A DNA stretch of 64,000 bases from Polynucleobacter necessarius (GTDB taxonomy: Bacteria > Pseudomonadota > Gammaproteobacteria > Burkholderiales > Burkholderiaceae), in the NCBI RefSeq assembly GCF_900095185.1, contig NZ_LT606948.1:1165915-1229914 (forward strand). Reading direction: 5' to 3'. This document shows positions 46,744-55,225 of the stretch, piece by piece (position 1 is the stretch's first letter; each line of letters begins with the position of its first letter). The translations under genes were made by a program, and so were the position numbers. The notes beneath the pieces are model-generated. The model made no database searches, was not told the origin of the DNA, and saw nothing but the letters and a program-made list of their open reading frames with translations.

Positions 46744-46773
46744 GCTGGAGCTAAGCTAGATTAATTGGATAAA

Positions 46774-47170
46774 TTAATTAGGCTGATTCCTTATCCAGTC
46801 GGCAGTATTAAATAAAGATTCTTCTAGTTGTTTGGCTATATTGCCATCGATGCCACATTCTTCCATTGCTTGATACATGCCAAGCGAGCCATTGATTGCG
46901 CTCCTTCAGACCGATTTTGAAGGGTAGATGACGCGTTCCCCATAGGATGACCAAACTTTGGAGAGTAGATGTCAGGGCCGCCCATCCACCCTGTTGGGAA
47001 AAACTTCAGCTTTTCACGGGAACTAGAGAGATCCTGCAGGTGCATTGCCCGTAAATCGCTAAAATTCGATTCTAGGGCCATTCAATTGTAGAAACGGTCT
47101 ACTAATGTATCAATTTGATCCATTCCGCCCAAAGACTCATCAATCGCTATTCTTTGAATCAAATTGTCAT
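46774..47170 (-). pseudogene. group II truncated hemoglobin, pseudogene
   Basis: From 47170 with an early one-base shift: LIQRIAIDESLGGMDQIDTL, VDRFYN, TGA (CGA or similar in relatives), then RAMHLQDLSSSREKLKFFPT, GWMGGPDIYSPKFGHPM (distal-loop and proximal His region) and, in another frame, NQWLACMYQAMEECGIDGN and NTADWIRNQPN to TAA 46774. Two shifts and a nonsense codon. The family binds O2/NO and is often linked to nitrosative stress. Confidence 0.85.
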
Positions 47171-47262
47171 TTTAATGCGGTAAATTCGGGGCATTGACAG
47201 TTTGCTAATTTGGGTATCGAGTTACTTTAAGAGTATTTAATTAACTTTTTTGGGAGTGAAAA

Positions 47263-47796
47263 ATAGATGCAAAAGAACTTCAAAAGTGGCAACGTGAAAA
47301 AGCAAAGGAATTGTTTGATTATGCTCACATCTTGCTAGAGGCAGCAAAAAAAATTAAGCGAACATCACATGGCGGAGATTGAGTGGGGGATGAACAATGC
47401 CTTAGATAGCGCCAAGTCTGCTGCTAAAAATGATTTAGCAAAGCTTAAGGATTTGCAAGAGGAGGCTGCAAAGGAGGCGGCGAAACGCGCAGCTGGTTAT
47501 TGCAAGAAAAGGTGACAGCAGTTTTGAAAGAGCTTGGTGATGGCGCTGCTGATGAAACTGAAAAGCATCTCGAGAAGGTGCGTAGCTCCCTAGTAACTTG
47601 GTTTGAAGACGCTGAAAATAAAATGCCAGCCCATGATGCTGACAAGCTATCCAAGGTGGTGCATGAAATGTCAGTGACTGGCCAGCATATGTGTAAAGAA
47701 GGTCCTTGGATTGCGAATGAGGTAGCTGAGACTGCTGAAAAGAACATTGATGAGTTAGTTAAAAAATCAGGTAGTAAAAAGAGTGCTGATAAATAA
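47263..47796 (+). pseudogene. phasin-like alpha-helical protein, frameshifted
   Basis: GGGAG at 47252-47256 is followed by ATA (47263), not ATG, and then DAKELQKWQREKAKELFDYA. A shift near 47350 leads to MAEIEWGMNNALDSAKSAAK and LAKLKDLQEEAAKEAAKRAA. A further shift near 47500 leads to KVTAVLKELGDGAADETEKH and VAETAEKNIDELVKKSGSKK. Long amphipathic Ala/Lys/Glu helices suggest a phasin-type or related protein; I am not sure of the family. A terminator follows. Confidence 0.6.
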
Positions 47797-47817
47797 ATAT
47801 TTCTGATAATGGTCCAT

Positions 47818-47850
47818 AAAAAACCGCCTCACTACTGAGGCGGTTTTTTT
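47818..47850. terminator. bidirectional rho-independent terminator
   Basis: A stem AAACCGCCTCA / TGAGGCGGTTT (47821-47831 with 47836-47846), loop CTAC, extended by A and T runs on either side. It lies between the phasin-like gene and the convergent Trp-rich small gene, whose stop codon falls inside the T-run. Confidence 0.88.
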
Positions 47851-48070
47851 ATTTCCAGCCCTGCAACCAAAGCTCAGTATTAGTAAGGTCGCGCCAAGAA
47901 ATAATGGTAGTTTTGTAGAATAGACAGCTTCAATTTCAACGAACTCAATTTTTTTCTTTGGGAGGCTCTGGAATAATGACTTTGCTGACTAAAAAATGTT
48001 TTTGTTTAGTAATGGGCTCTACTGCAGTCCATGTAGTCAACAGCAGTTTCTTGGGACTGAGACGATTCAT
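47849..48070 (-). pseudogene. TIGR02450-type small Trp-rich protein with compensating frameshifts
   Basis: From ATG 48070: NRLSPKKLLLTTWTAVEPIT and KQKHFLVSKVIIPEPPKEK, then a premature stop just after an A7 run (about 47954-47960). In the +1 frame IEFVEIEAVYSTK follows, and the original frame returns with TTIISWRDLTNTELWLQGWK to TAA 47849. One extra A at the run and one missing A later (near 47918) would restore a 70-residue protein. Family function unknown. Confidence 0.7.
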
Positions 48071-48084
48071 AAATAATTGAATAT

Positions 48085-48362
48085 TTACTTATAGAGCTTT
48101 ATATTGAAGCTCGGCACCATTGATGAGAAATAGGCCTGGGGGGTAAAGGTAACGCTAAATTGATTGGTAGCAGTCATGCACTGATGGTCAAAGTAACTAT
48201 GGTTTCCTAGGCTGCCACAGTAATTGAGTTTGTCGCCCTTAAATTCCATTTGAGCCTTTCTGAGAACCATCGGTATTTTGGCTTCGGTGGGTGAGTTGCG
48301 GGTCCAGGTTATATAGACCTCGCGCTCACAGGCGGGTGCTTAGCGCCATTTCGCTCCATGCT
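48085..48362 (-). pseudogene. unrecognised protein remnant
   Basis: An open stretch reads CEREVYITWTRNSPTEAKIP, MVLRKAQMEFKGDKLNYCGS and MTATNQFSVTFTPQAYFSSM, ending IKLYK at 48085. Four Cys residues and a mixed beta-like composition suggest a secreted or periplasmic protein. No start is found: the frame opens a few codons after the rhodanese stop, in a different frame from MERNGAK. Probably the 3' end of a gene whose start was deleted. Confidence 0.4.
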
Positions 48363-48375
48363 TAACTTGCTATAG

Positions 48376-49625
48376 CTATAGGACCCAGAAGTGGTGTGTT
48401 CCATCTTGCCCAAGTTGTTCTACCAAGCCAAACTCCCAGCCCAGAGATGACTGCATTGCAGCTGGATCTACGTTTGTGCCCTCGTAGGGCCGCTTGTAGC
48501 GCTCAAGTGGAGGGGCCCCGGATGACTTGGACCCTTCTCAAGCTCGAGCCCGGCCTTAACCCAGGATGGGTTGTCACCTTCTAGTGCAAGGACTTCAGCA
48601 TCAGTAAGGGTTTGTAGCTCCTGCGCAGCAAAGAGACTTAACTCGCTGGTGGAGCTGGTGATGACATAGCGATCTACCTGCGGAATCTTCTTCATTGCTT
48701 CAGCGAGTTGGGATCGCAGGGCATACCAACTGCCAGGGATGTGTCCATTAACGTAATGAGCATGAGTACTGAAATCCATGGCTATTATGTTGCTATCATT
48801 TTGAAGCCAGTGAGAAACAGTGGTCGTATCGACGTTTTCGATTTTTGGCAATGTTGGAAGCGGAGCTTGCCACAGGCCCTTTTCAGTGAGATCTGAGGGA
48901 TTGATTTCATCTAATACATAAACTTCCCAAGCCATTTGTGCTCACCAAGAGGCTGGCATATTGGCTCTTACTCCGCTACCACTGGGATCAGCTAAAACTA
49001 TGCGTGCACCCCGGAATGGGCAACCATTTCTATTGCCTGAGCAAGCTGTCCGCCTGGTAGGGATCTAAATGGTTTTTGGGTTTGGGGCAACAAGCTCTGG
49101 TAGGCGAAGGACAAGTTCTGTGCCTGGTACGCTAATACTCGTCGGAATACTCATCGTGTTGTATTTATCAAAACGCCGCACATCCACTACCACTACATCT
49201 TCTTTAGCGTCGATTAATTGTTTGGCTTTTTGAGCAGATAAAGATGGTGTATGACGTTTGCATTCCAAAAACTCACTAAAGGATTTACTCGCAACGTTGA
49301 CATCTTTAAATACTTCACCTCCAGCCAATTTCCAACCATTGACTCCGCCTTCGAATGTCGATACATCTGTGTAACCTGCTTGGACTAAGCGTTGTGCAGC
49401 AAGTTCTGCAAAGCCTTTGCCGTCATCGAGTGTAACAATAAATATATCTTTATTGGGCAGCTTGGCATAGGCGTCAATCTCAACTCAAGAAAGCGGAAGA
49501 TTGGCAGCAAAAAGAGGGTGCTCCTGCGCATGGGGAGCCTCTTCGTGCACGTCTAAAAATGCAATCTCTTCTGTGTTGAGGAGTTCATTGCGAACAAAGG
49601 AATAATTTTTTGTTTGAATTGTCAT
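48376..49625 (-). pseudogene. multi-domain rhodanese-like sulfurtransferase, pseudogene
   Basis: From ATG 49625: NYSFVRNELLNTEEIAFLDV, a stop near 49486, KDIFIVTLDDGKGFAELAAQ, VSTFEGGVNGWKLAGGEVFK, SLSAQKAKQLIDAKEDVVVV and DVRRFDKYNTMSIPTSISVP; then a stop at 49065 and damage. The last domain follows from 48935 (VYVLDEINPSDLTEKGLW, HYVNGHIPGSWYALRSQLAE). It ends PAAMQSSLGWEFGLVEQLGQ and DGTHHFWVL to TAG 48376. At least four lesions. The active Cys of the second domain is in the lost part. Confidence 0.87.
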
Positions 49626-49942
49626 GCTGTCTCTGAATTTAAGTTTCTATTAATGATGAACCGAATAAATCGCACTTGACCAAATCTTAGGTATTGATTG
49701 CATAGGGCCAGCAAATAGTAGCCAATAAATGATGCACTGCATCAAGATTGGTCTTCAGAGGTCAAAGGTATTTCATGCGTTTTTCAGGGTCTCCTGGCTT
49801 TTGTTGTACTTATGACCATATTTTGAATGAACCAAACAATATTCGAGTTATCCCTGATTTGGTAGATGATTTTCTATGGTTTTTATGGGGATAGACTGAT
49901 TTGGCTGTCGGGATAAATATTCTTTTGTTAATAGGAGACGAG
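49626..49942. other. 317-base intergenic region
   Basis: Between the divergent rhodanese pseudogene and a small plus-strand gene. It contains no frame I can relate to a protein and no clear repeat. GGAGACGAG just before ATG 49943 is the ribosome-binding site of the next gene. Confidence 0.5.
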
Positions 49943-50127
49943 ATGTCACAACACGCTACATTGTTGACTGCTTTTGAAACTTATAAAGCTGAAAACGAAA
50001 CATTTATAAAGGGATTAAGGCATCTGCTGCGCGTGCGCGTAAGGCCTTACAAGAAATTGCAGGTGCTTGTAAGGAGCGCCATAAAGAAAGTACCGCTATA
50101 AAAGAGACAATGGAAGCAAAGCAGTAA
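49943..50127 (+). pseudogene. small Lys/Ala-rich protein, frameshifted
   Basis: ATG 49943, with GGAG upstream. MSQHATLLTAFETYKAENET, then FIK. One A missing in the run near 50011 moves the original text to another frame: IKASAARARKALQEIAGACK and ERHKESTAIKETMEAKQ to TAA 50125-50127. The restored protein would be about 61 residues, helical and basic. Family not recognised; a nucleoid- or H1-like role is only a guess. Confidence 0.55.
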
Positions 50128-50207
50128 TTCTGGCAACGGATTAAACAGAAGTCTAGCTTGTTTGAGTTAGGCTGTTTTATTTTGAGCGCTGCATCGTAAG
50201 GGTGATC

Positions 50208-50498
50208 TTAAGTCGCAATACTAAAAAGAGTGAGTTTCATGGCCTTATTTCGGATTGGCACTAGCGCTTGGTATTCACGACTAACGACCCAAGAATGAGC
50301 ATTCTCTAGATGAGAAAATTCCAGCTCCACAATAGTGCTGAAGGGAGCGCAACCCAGTTCGTTCCAGAATAGCTCTCTAATTGAGCCACGGCTTTTAATA
50401 GAACCTTTGTAGCTTTCTACGGTTTCACTGACTTGGGAGCGGTATTCCTCAAGCGCGCGTTGATCAATTAACTCTATTAAGTCAATTGCTTTGACCAT
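50208..50498 (-). CDS. DUF1330-family protein
   Basis: 96 residues. LIELIDQRALEEYRSQVSET, YKGSIKSRGSIREL and FSTIVELEFSHLENAHSWVV SREYQ fit the DUF1330 ferredoxin-like (dimeric alpha-beta barrel) pattern, where a final 'W-(Y)-x-S-x-E-Y-Q' is typical. The usual Tyr after Trp is Val here. The GAGAGAA upstream may be the ribosome-binding site. Frame intact. Function of the family is not established. Confidence 0.7.
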   Translation of the reverse strand: MVKAIDLIELIDQRALEEYRSQVSETVESYKGSIKSRGSIRELFWNELGCAPFSTIVELEFSHLENAHSWVVSREYQALVPIRNKAMKLTLFSIAT

Positions 50499-50555
50499 TT
50501 TTTCTCTCCTTGGGCACTATATGCTACGAGTGTATATCCACGCTATAGTTCAGGC

Positions 50556-50687
50556 ATGAATATCACTATTGATGGTTTAAATAAGGCCTACGGCGTTGGT
50601 AATATTTTTCGTGTGAGTTTTAAGCAGCCCCATTCGGAATCGTATGGTCCAGATGGGGTTAAATATCTCGCATCAAGAAAAGACTAA
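50556..50687 (+). CDS. possible 43-residue ORF
   Basis: ATG 50556 to TAA 50685-50687: MNITIDGLNKAYGVGNIFRV followed by SFKQPHSESYGPDGVKYLAS RKD. No family recognised. The preceding bases show a promoter-like stretch but no good ribosome-binding site. It ends 17 bases before the mmsB pseudogene. It may be a real short gene, the front of a truncated one, or chance. Confidence 0.3.
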   Translation: MNITIDGLNKAYGVGNIFRVSFKQPHSESYGPDGVKYLASRKD

Positions 50688-50704
50688 AGACTACTAGGAA
50701 TGCT

Positions 50705-51567
50705 ATGAATATCGGATTTGTAGGTTTGGGCAACATGGGATTACCAATGGCACTCAAGTTAATTAAAGCGGGCCATCGTGTTAGTGGTTTTAAAGTCAAT
50801 TAGATGCTTTTGCAGAGGCTGGAGGCATCGTTGCAACAAGCGCAAATGCCGCTGCAACAGATGCAGATGTGTTCATTAGCATATTGCCTACTTCGCGTCA
50901 CGTAGAGTAGCCTTTACCTCGGTGATCAAGGATTGCTGGCTCACGTCAATCCAACGACTTTGCTGATAGAGTGTTCCACTATTTCACCTCAGGTTGCTCA
51001 GGTAGTAGCTGCTCAAGCTAGGGCAAAAGGTTTTGCCATGATTGATGCTCCGGTTTCTGGTGGCACCGCTGGCGCTCAAGCAGCCACCTTAACGTTTATG
51101 GTGGGTGGAGAGTCGGGAGCAATAGAGTGTGCTCGCCCCTTATTGGAAAAGATGGGCAAAAATATCTTGCATGCAGGTGCTAATGGTGCGGGCCAAACAG
51201 TCAAGGTCTGCAACAACATGCTTGTGGGTATTCAGATGTTAGGAACGAGTGAGGCTTTACGCTTAAAATGGCTTGGCTCCTCAGGTGCTGTCGGAGATCA
51301 TGTCCAAAAGTTCTGGCCGAAACTGGGCTCTTGAGTTGTACAACCCTTTTCCTGGCGTTATGGAAAATGTTCCTTCTTCCAAGGGCTATGCCGGTGGGTT
51401 TGGAGTTGATCTCATGCTGAAAGACTTGGGTTTGGCAGTTGAGAACGCAGAAAATCTCGATGCTAGTGTTCCTTTGGGGAAATTGGCGCAGCAGCGTTAT
51501 GAGGACCCATAGCAAAGCAGGTAATGGTCAGCTAGATTTTTCGAGTGTATTTAATCTTCAGGAGTAA
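50705..51567 (+). pseudogene. mmsB: 3-hydroxyisobutyrate dehydrogenase-type reductase, pseudogene
   Basis: MNIGFVGLGNMGLPMALKLI gives the NAD-binding GxGxMGxxMA motif, with a stop at 50802. A shifted stretch contains ADVFISILPTSRHV-like residues. Then LLIECSTISPQVAQVVAAQA, MIDAPVSGGTAGAQAATLTF (the DAPVSGG substrate motif) and GANGAGQTVKVCNNMLVGIQ with the catalytic Lys are intact. Shifts near 51270 and 51512 precede the tail NGQLDFSSVFNLQE. Acts in valine catabolism in relatives. Confidence 0.88.
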
Positions 51568-51615
51568 ATCTAGAAGCAGATTAAAAAATCACCAAATGCC
51601 TTGCATGAAGCATGA

Positions 51616-52792
51616 TTATTTTGGCGGATGAGTTCGCTTTATATGGGTCTTTTTAGGGAGTGAGCCGCCGCGTCCAATAGGTCTTGGATTTCTGGATTGT
51701 TGGTGTTGCTGGCTGCGAAGCAGGATAGGCAGTGCAACTGCATTGGGGTCTGGCTCAATGCCAGCAATGACTTCTTGCGGAAGCGTTTGCTTAATCAGTT
51801 TTTCAATATCCCTCAGCATTTGATGTTCGTCAATACATACCGCCCAATTCGATGAACGTAGTCTTCAGAGACATTGGGTGGATCATAGTTCACAACATGC
51901 GGCAGTTGATCGATATCAATACCGCGTGCAGCAATCTTTGATTGCTATGCTGGAAATTCCATCTTTTTCTAGCTGCGTGACTAACTTATTTGCGCCATGC
52001 TTGGTACGACTAAAGACCAGCATTTGTTTCCAGTTGTTAGTCTGGATGAGATGAGCCAGTAAGGGATGCTTCTTGGTCTTGTCTACAGGATGAATTAATT
52101 GAGCGATCGCTTCATTGGTGCCATTGCTGCGAGCCACCTCAATCAGGTCGGGAGAATTGCATAGACTATTTGCTGGTGCTTTAATTTCAGTGGAGAAAGT
52201 AGCCGAGAATAATCAGTTCTGACGTTTCTTGCGAAGTGCAGCTAGGCTTTTCTTGATGTCGCGCAAGAAACCCATGTCGAGCATACGGTCTGCTTCATCC
52301 AAAGCTAATATTTCAATGTCATTTAAGGAGACCCATTTTTGAGACATTAAGTCTAATAAACGACCAGGAGTGGCGACCAATATATCCAAACCGCCAGCGA
52401 TCGCTTTAATTTGCGGATTGGCCCCCTACGCCACCAAAGATAACTGTGGACTTTAGGTCAGTATATTTTCCATAGGTCAGAACTGACTCTTGCACTTGTG
52501 CAGCCAATTCTCGAGTAGGCGTCAAAATTAAAACCCGTAGCAGACGTTTGCCTGAAGTTGTTTGAGTGGAAGATAGACGTTGCAGAATTGGCAAGGTAAA
52601 GCGAGCTGTTTTGCCGGTGCCGGTTTGTGCTGCCGCCAAAAGGTCGCCGCCTTTTAAAACAGCAGGAATGGATTTTGCTTGAATCGGTGTAGGACTGGTA
52701 TCGTCCTCTTCTGCAAGAGGGCGAAGAATGGGTGCTGATAAACCAAGATCTGTAAATCGGACAGGCGCTAATAAAGTATTGACTCGTATTCA
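51616..52792 (-). pseudogene. rhlE: DEAD-box RNA helicase (RhlE-like), pseudogene
   Basis: Motifs in order from 52792: [38 protein letters not shown] (Walker A), [37 protein letters not shown] (DEAD), FSATF, MLVFSRTKHGANKLV and a basic tail ending SLPKKTHIKRTHPPK. Shifts or stops near 52640, 52415, 52190, 51940 and 51840. The HRIGR region is damaged (antisense of 51840-51860). RhlE helps rRNA/RNA remodelling in the cold. Confidence 0.88.
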
Positions 52793-52890
52793 ACAATCGA
52801 CTATCCCGGCCAATGAGCCGCCACGCTAAGGCGTTTGCAGTAAGAAGCTCTATTTTACATCATCGCTTCAATTACGACTAAATTAGTGAA

Positions 52891-53489
52891 TTAAGATGGA
52901 TTCCAGAGGTTTGGTAAGAGGTTATTGACATCACCCGAAACAAAGGATTTTTCTCTACTAGTACTTGGGTCAAAAACTGAGCGATGTATGCGACCGATAT
53001 TGCTGCCATACACATGAATGCTGATTGAAGTCTTATCTGGTACAGCATTCTCCACTATGTGAATGTCATACGTCCCGGGCGAGACGGTATCAACATGGCC
53101 CGCTTGGCATAAACAGGCCTCTCCCGCCTCAAAGCTACCATTAGGTTGCTGGAAGTAGGGGCCCCTCTTTCTGCTCCGCGTAATTGACCAATCATTCCTC
53201 AAACAGTGTGATTATGAAGCGGCGTTTTTTGTCCCGGGCCACACACAAAACTCACTATGGCAAATCGCTCCAGCGGATCTGCATATAGCAAATATTGTTG
53301 GTAATACTGAGGATGTGGTTTTGTAAACTCTTCTGGCAACCAATCATCTACTGCAATCAGTTTCTCCAAAAGGTTTTTACCTTTAGCAAAAATGACCTCT
53401 TCGCTAGGTTTTTGTTCCAGCAGAAGGCTGAGCTCTTTTACAAAGGTGAGTAATTTGCCCTCTGAAGTATTACGCTCTTTAATGAGCAT
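52891..53489 (-). pseudogene. cysteine-dioxygenase-like cupin, pseudogene
   Basis: From 53489: LLTFVKELSLLLEQKPSEEV, WLPEEFTKPHPQYYQQYLLY and VSFVCGPGQKTPLHNHTV (cupin motif 1, HNH), then TGA at 53199-53201 where relatives have Trp. GMIGQLRGAERGAP follows with a shift near 53155, then YFQQPNGSFEAGEACLCQAG, HVDTVSPGTYDIHIVENAVP (motif 2 His) and ISIHVYGSNIGRIHRSVFDP to 52891. One TGG to TGA change and one frameshift. Confidence 0.88.
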
Positions 53490-53495
53490 GATTCA

Positions 53496-53930
53496 TTATT
53501 TCGCAGAAAATATCCCATCAGGCCATGCTTTTGGTCTAAGGCTCTTTGTATCCACACAGACAATGTGTAATACCGCGCTGGCGATGACCTCTAGCTTTTC
53601 GCTACCTGCAATCTTTCTTTGGGCTGTTTGTTTAACGGATACCTGAGTGCGACCATACTTCTCAACGACTTGATCAATGAAGAGTATGTCATTCAAACGC
53701 CCCGGCTTATAAAAATTCATTGTCAGTTCTCGAACGGGCATCACAATATTCATCTCATTAATGAGATTGGTAGGGCTGAGACCGCGTTTTGCCAGCCACT
53801 CTGCACGACTGCGTTCAAAAATTTCAAGGTAGCGACCGTGATACACAAATCCTGACGCATCCGTGTCCGAATAGCAAACCCGATGGACGTAAATAAAGGC
53901 TGATGGATTTGGATTGTGCTGAGTAGTCAT
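53496..53930 (-). CDS. YbgC/4-hydroxybenzoyl-CoA thioesterase family acyl-CoA thioesterase
   Basis: 144 residues, hotdog fold. HRVCYSDTDASGFVYHGRYL has the catalytic Asp (D-x-D-x-x-G-x-V-Y-(H/N)) and EIFERSRAEWL the following helix. The C-terminal HIVCVDTKSLRPKAWPD strand is usual for the family. It hydrolyses short- or medium-chain acyl-CoAs. Seven bases before the cupin pseudogene on the same strand. Intact. Confidence 0.92.
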   Translation of the reverse strand: MTTQHNPNPSAFIYVHRVCYSDTDASGFVYHGRYLEIFERSRAEWLAKRGLSPTNLINEMNIVMPVRELTMNFYKPGRLNDILFIDQVVEKYGRTQVSVKQTAQRKIAGSEKLEVIASAVLHIVCVDTKSLRPKAWPDGIFSAK

Positions 53931-53939
53931 AGATAAAAT

Positions 53940-54385
53940 TTATGTTGGTAATGCCAACATCATTGTACGATGGGGAATACCAGCTTCTTCAGAGATAGTG
54001 CCTTGAGCCAGGAAGCCAAGTTTTTCATAAAAAGGAATGGCAGTTACTTGCGAATGCAACGCAATTGCTTTGGCTGCTTGGGATTGGCTAGATCAATCAG
54101 GTTTTCGAGGATTTTCTGACCTACTCCCACGCCCCGAAATGGAGCTAGGACTGCCATGCGTCCAATCTGAAATTGTCCATTGCCTAGAGGCCGACTAACC
54201 TACCAGTTCGAATGCAGTCTGCACCTTCGTAGGCTAGGGCATGAAATGCAACCGGGTCGAACTCATCAACTTTCCAGTTCGATCGGAACCATTTGCTCCT
54301 GAATAAACACCTTTTGACGCACCAAAAAGGCGCTAGATTTTGCCTCAGGCCACGGTTTGATCAAGATTACCAAGATAGCAAGCAC
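53940..54385 (-). pseudogene. GNAT N-acetyltransferase (ElaA-like), pseudogene
   Basis: WPEAKSSAFLVRQKVFIQEQ and MVPIELEVDEFDPVAFHALA run in two frames from about 54385. They are followed by a stop after IRTG (54199), then GNGQFQIGRMAVLAPFRGVG and VGQKILENLIDLA (acetyl-CoA pyrophosphate loop, R-G-x-G-x-G). The end, IALHSQVTAIPFYEKLGF with the last part shifted, terminates at TAA 53940. Three or more frameshifts. Substrate unknown. Confidence 0.8.
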
Positions 54386-54533
54386 ATTAATTTAGAGTTA
54401 AAAACTCAATTTACCAAAGAAAATTCTGAAATTGATAGTGGTAGGCCTCTAAAAACGCCTTATTCCGTGGTTACAATGAATGGTGGCTTTAAATCTAGCC
54501 CGTCTGAAACCTTTTACTCAATTAGGAGTTATC

Positions 54534-55115
54534 TTGAAGAAATCTTTATTAGCTAGTTTGTTTGCTGCTGTAGGCGTTATCTTTGCAAGTTCTGTATTTG
54601 CACAAGCTCCCGCAAAGATGTTGCCTTTAGCTGCTGAGGTTGTAGTCTTAAGCGCAACCGTTGATTCAGTAGATGTCAAAAAACGCATCATTATGTTAAA
54701 AGACGCGCATGGTAATTTGGCGCAGATGAATGTTTCTAAATCTATCAATGATTTGGAGAAAGTGAAAAAGGGCGACGTATTCTTGGTTGAGCATGCACAA
54801 GCCGTTGTTGTTGGCTTAACTGCAGTAGGTAAAGATGCTAAGCCAGGTGTTTCTGGTGTGCGTTCTGTAGTAGTTGCTGGTAAGGGTTCAGCAAAACCAT
54901 TTGAGGAAACTACAGATACCATCTACGCCACTGTGAAGATTTCAACAATCGATCAAAAAACCCGTCTTGTTACTTTCACAATGCCTAGCGGCGAGAAGCA
55001 AAAAGTTAAAGTAGATCCAGCAGTTATGGGTCTTGAGAAATTCAAAGCAGGTGATGATGTGCTTGTTGAATTTGTTGACGACATTGCTATTGGCTTTGTA
55101 ACACCAAAGAAATAA
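54534..55115 (+). CDS. secreted protein with a duplicated beta-rich domain
   Basis: 193 residues from TTG 54534, with AGGAG seven bases upstream. The longer frame from 54480 lacks a site. Residues 1-24 (KKSLLASLFAAVGVIFASSVFAQ) are a signal peptide. The mature protein holds two related units of about 55 residues: ATVDSVDVKKRIIMLKDAHG ... LEKVKKGDVFLVEHAQAVVVG and ATVKISTIDQKTRLVTFTMP ... LEKFKAGDDVLVEFVDDIAIG. I do not recognise the family; the pattern suggests small barrel (OB- or SH3-like) domains. A terminator follows. Intact. Confidence 0.75.
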   Translation: MKKSLLASLFAAVGVIFASSVFAQAPAKMLPLAAEVVVLSATVDSVDVKKRIIMLKDAHGNLAQMNVSKSINDLEKVKKGDVFLVEHAQAVVVGLTAVGKDAKPGVSGVRSVVVAGKGSAKPFEETTDTIYATVKISTIDQKTRLVTFTMPSGEKQKVKVDPAVMGLEKFKAGDDVLVEFVDDIAIGFVTPKK

Positions 55116-55155
55116 GCCATTTTTTGTATGACATGCTGAGTATTACATCAGCATT

Positions 55156-55183
55156 AAAAAAGCCCGCAAATGCGGGCTTTTTT
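55156..55183 (+). terminator. rho-independent terminator after the duplicated-domain gene
   Basis: AAAAAAGCCCGCA / TGCGGGCTTTTTT (55156-55168 with 55171-55183), a 13-bp perfect stem with a two-base AA loop. It may also serve the minus-strand binding-protein gene that ends at 55226. Confidence 0.88.
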
Positions 55184-55225
55184 GTATCCAGTTAGTCTGG
55201 AGAAGCTTCAGTATCACTTGCTTAA

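Noticed and set aside
46744-46773. AT-rich inverted repeat ATTAATT...AATTAAT after the Bug receptor gene as a terminator
   Set aside because: The stem is short and lacks G-C pairs and a T-run, so it is too weak to call.
54293-54556. An 87-codon plus-strand frame upstream of the secreted duplicated-domain gene
   Set aside because: Its first part is antisense to the GNAT pseudogene and no ribosome-binding site precedes it. The TTG start at 54534 in another frame is better supported.
32225-55183. The four hairpins as copies of a dispersed repeat
   Set aside because: The stems differ in sequence and each follows a gene end with T or A tracts, so they are ordinary terminators.
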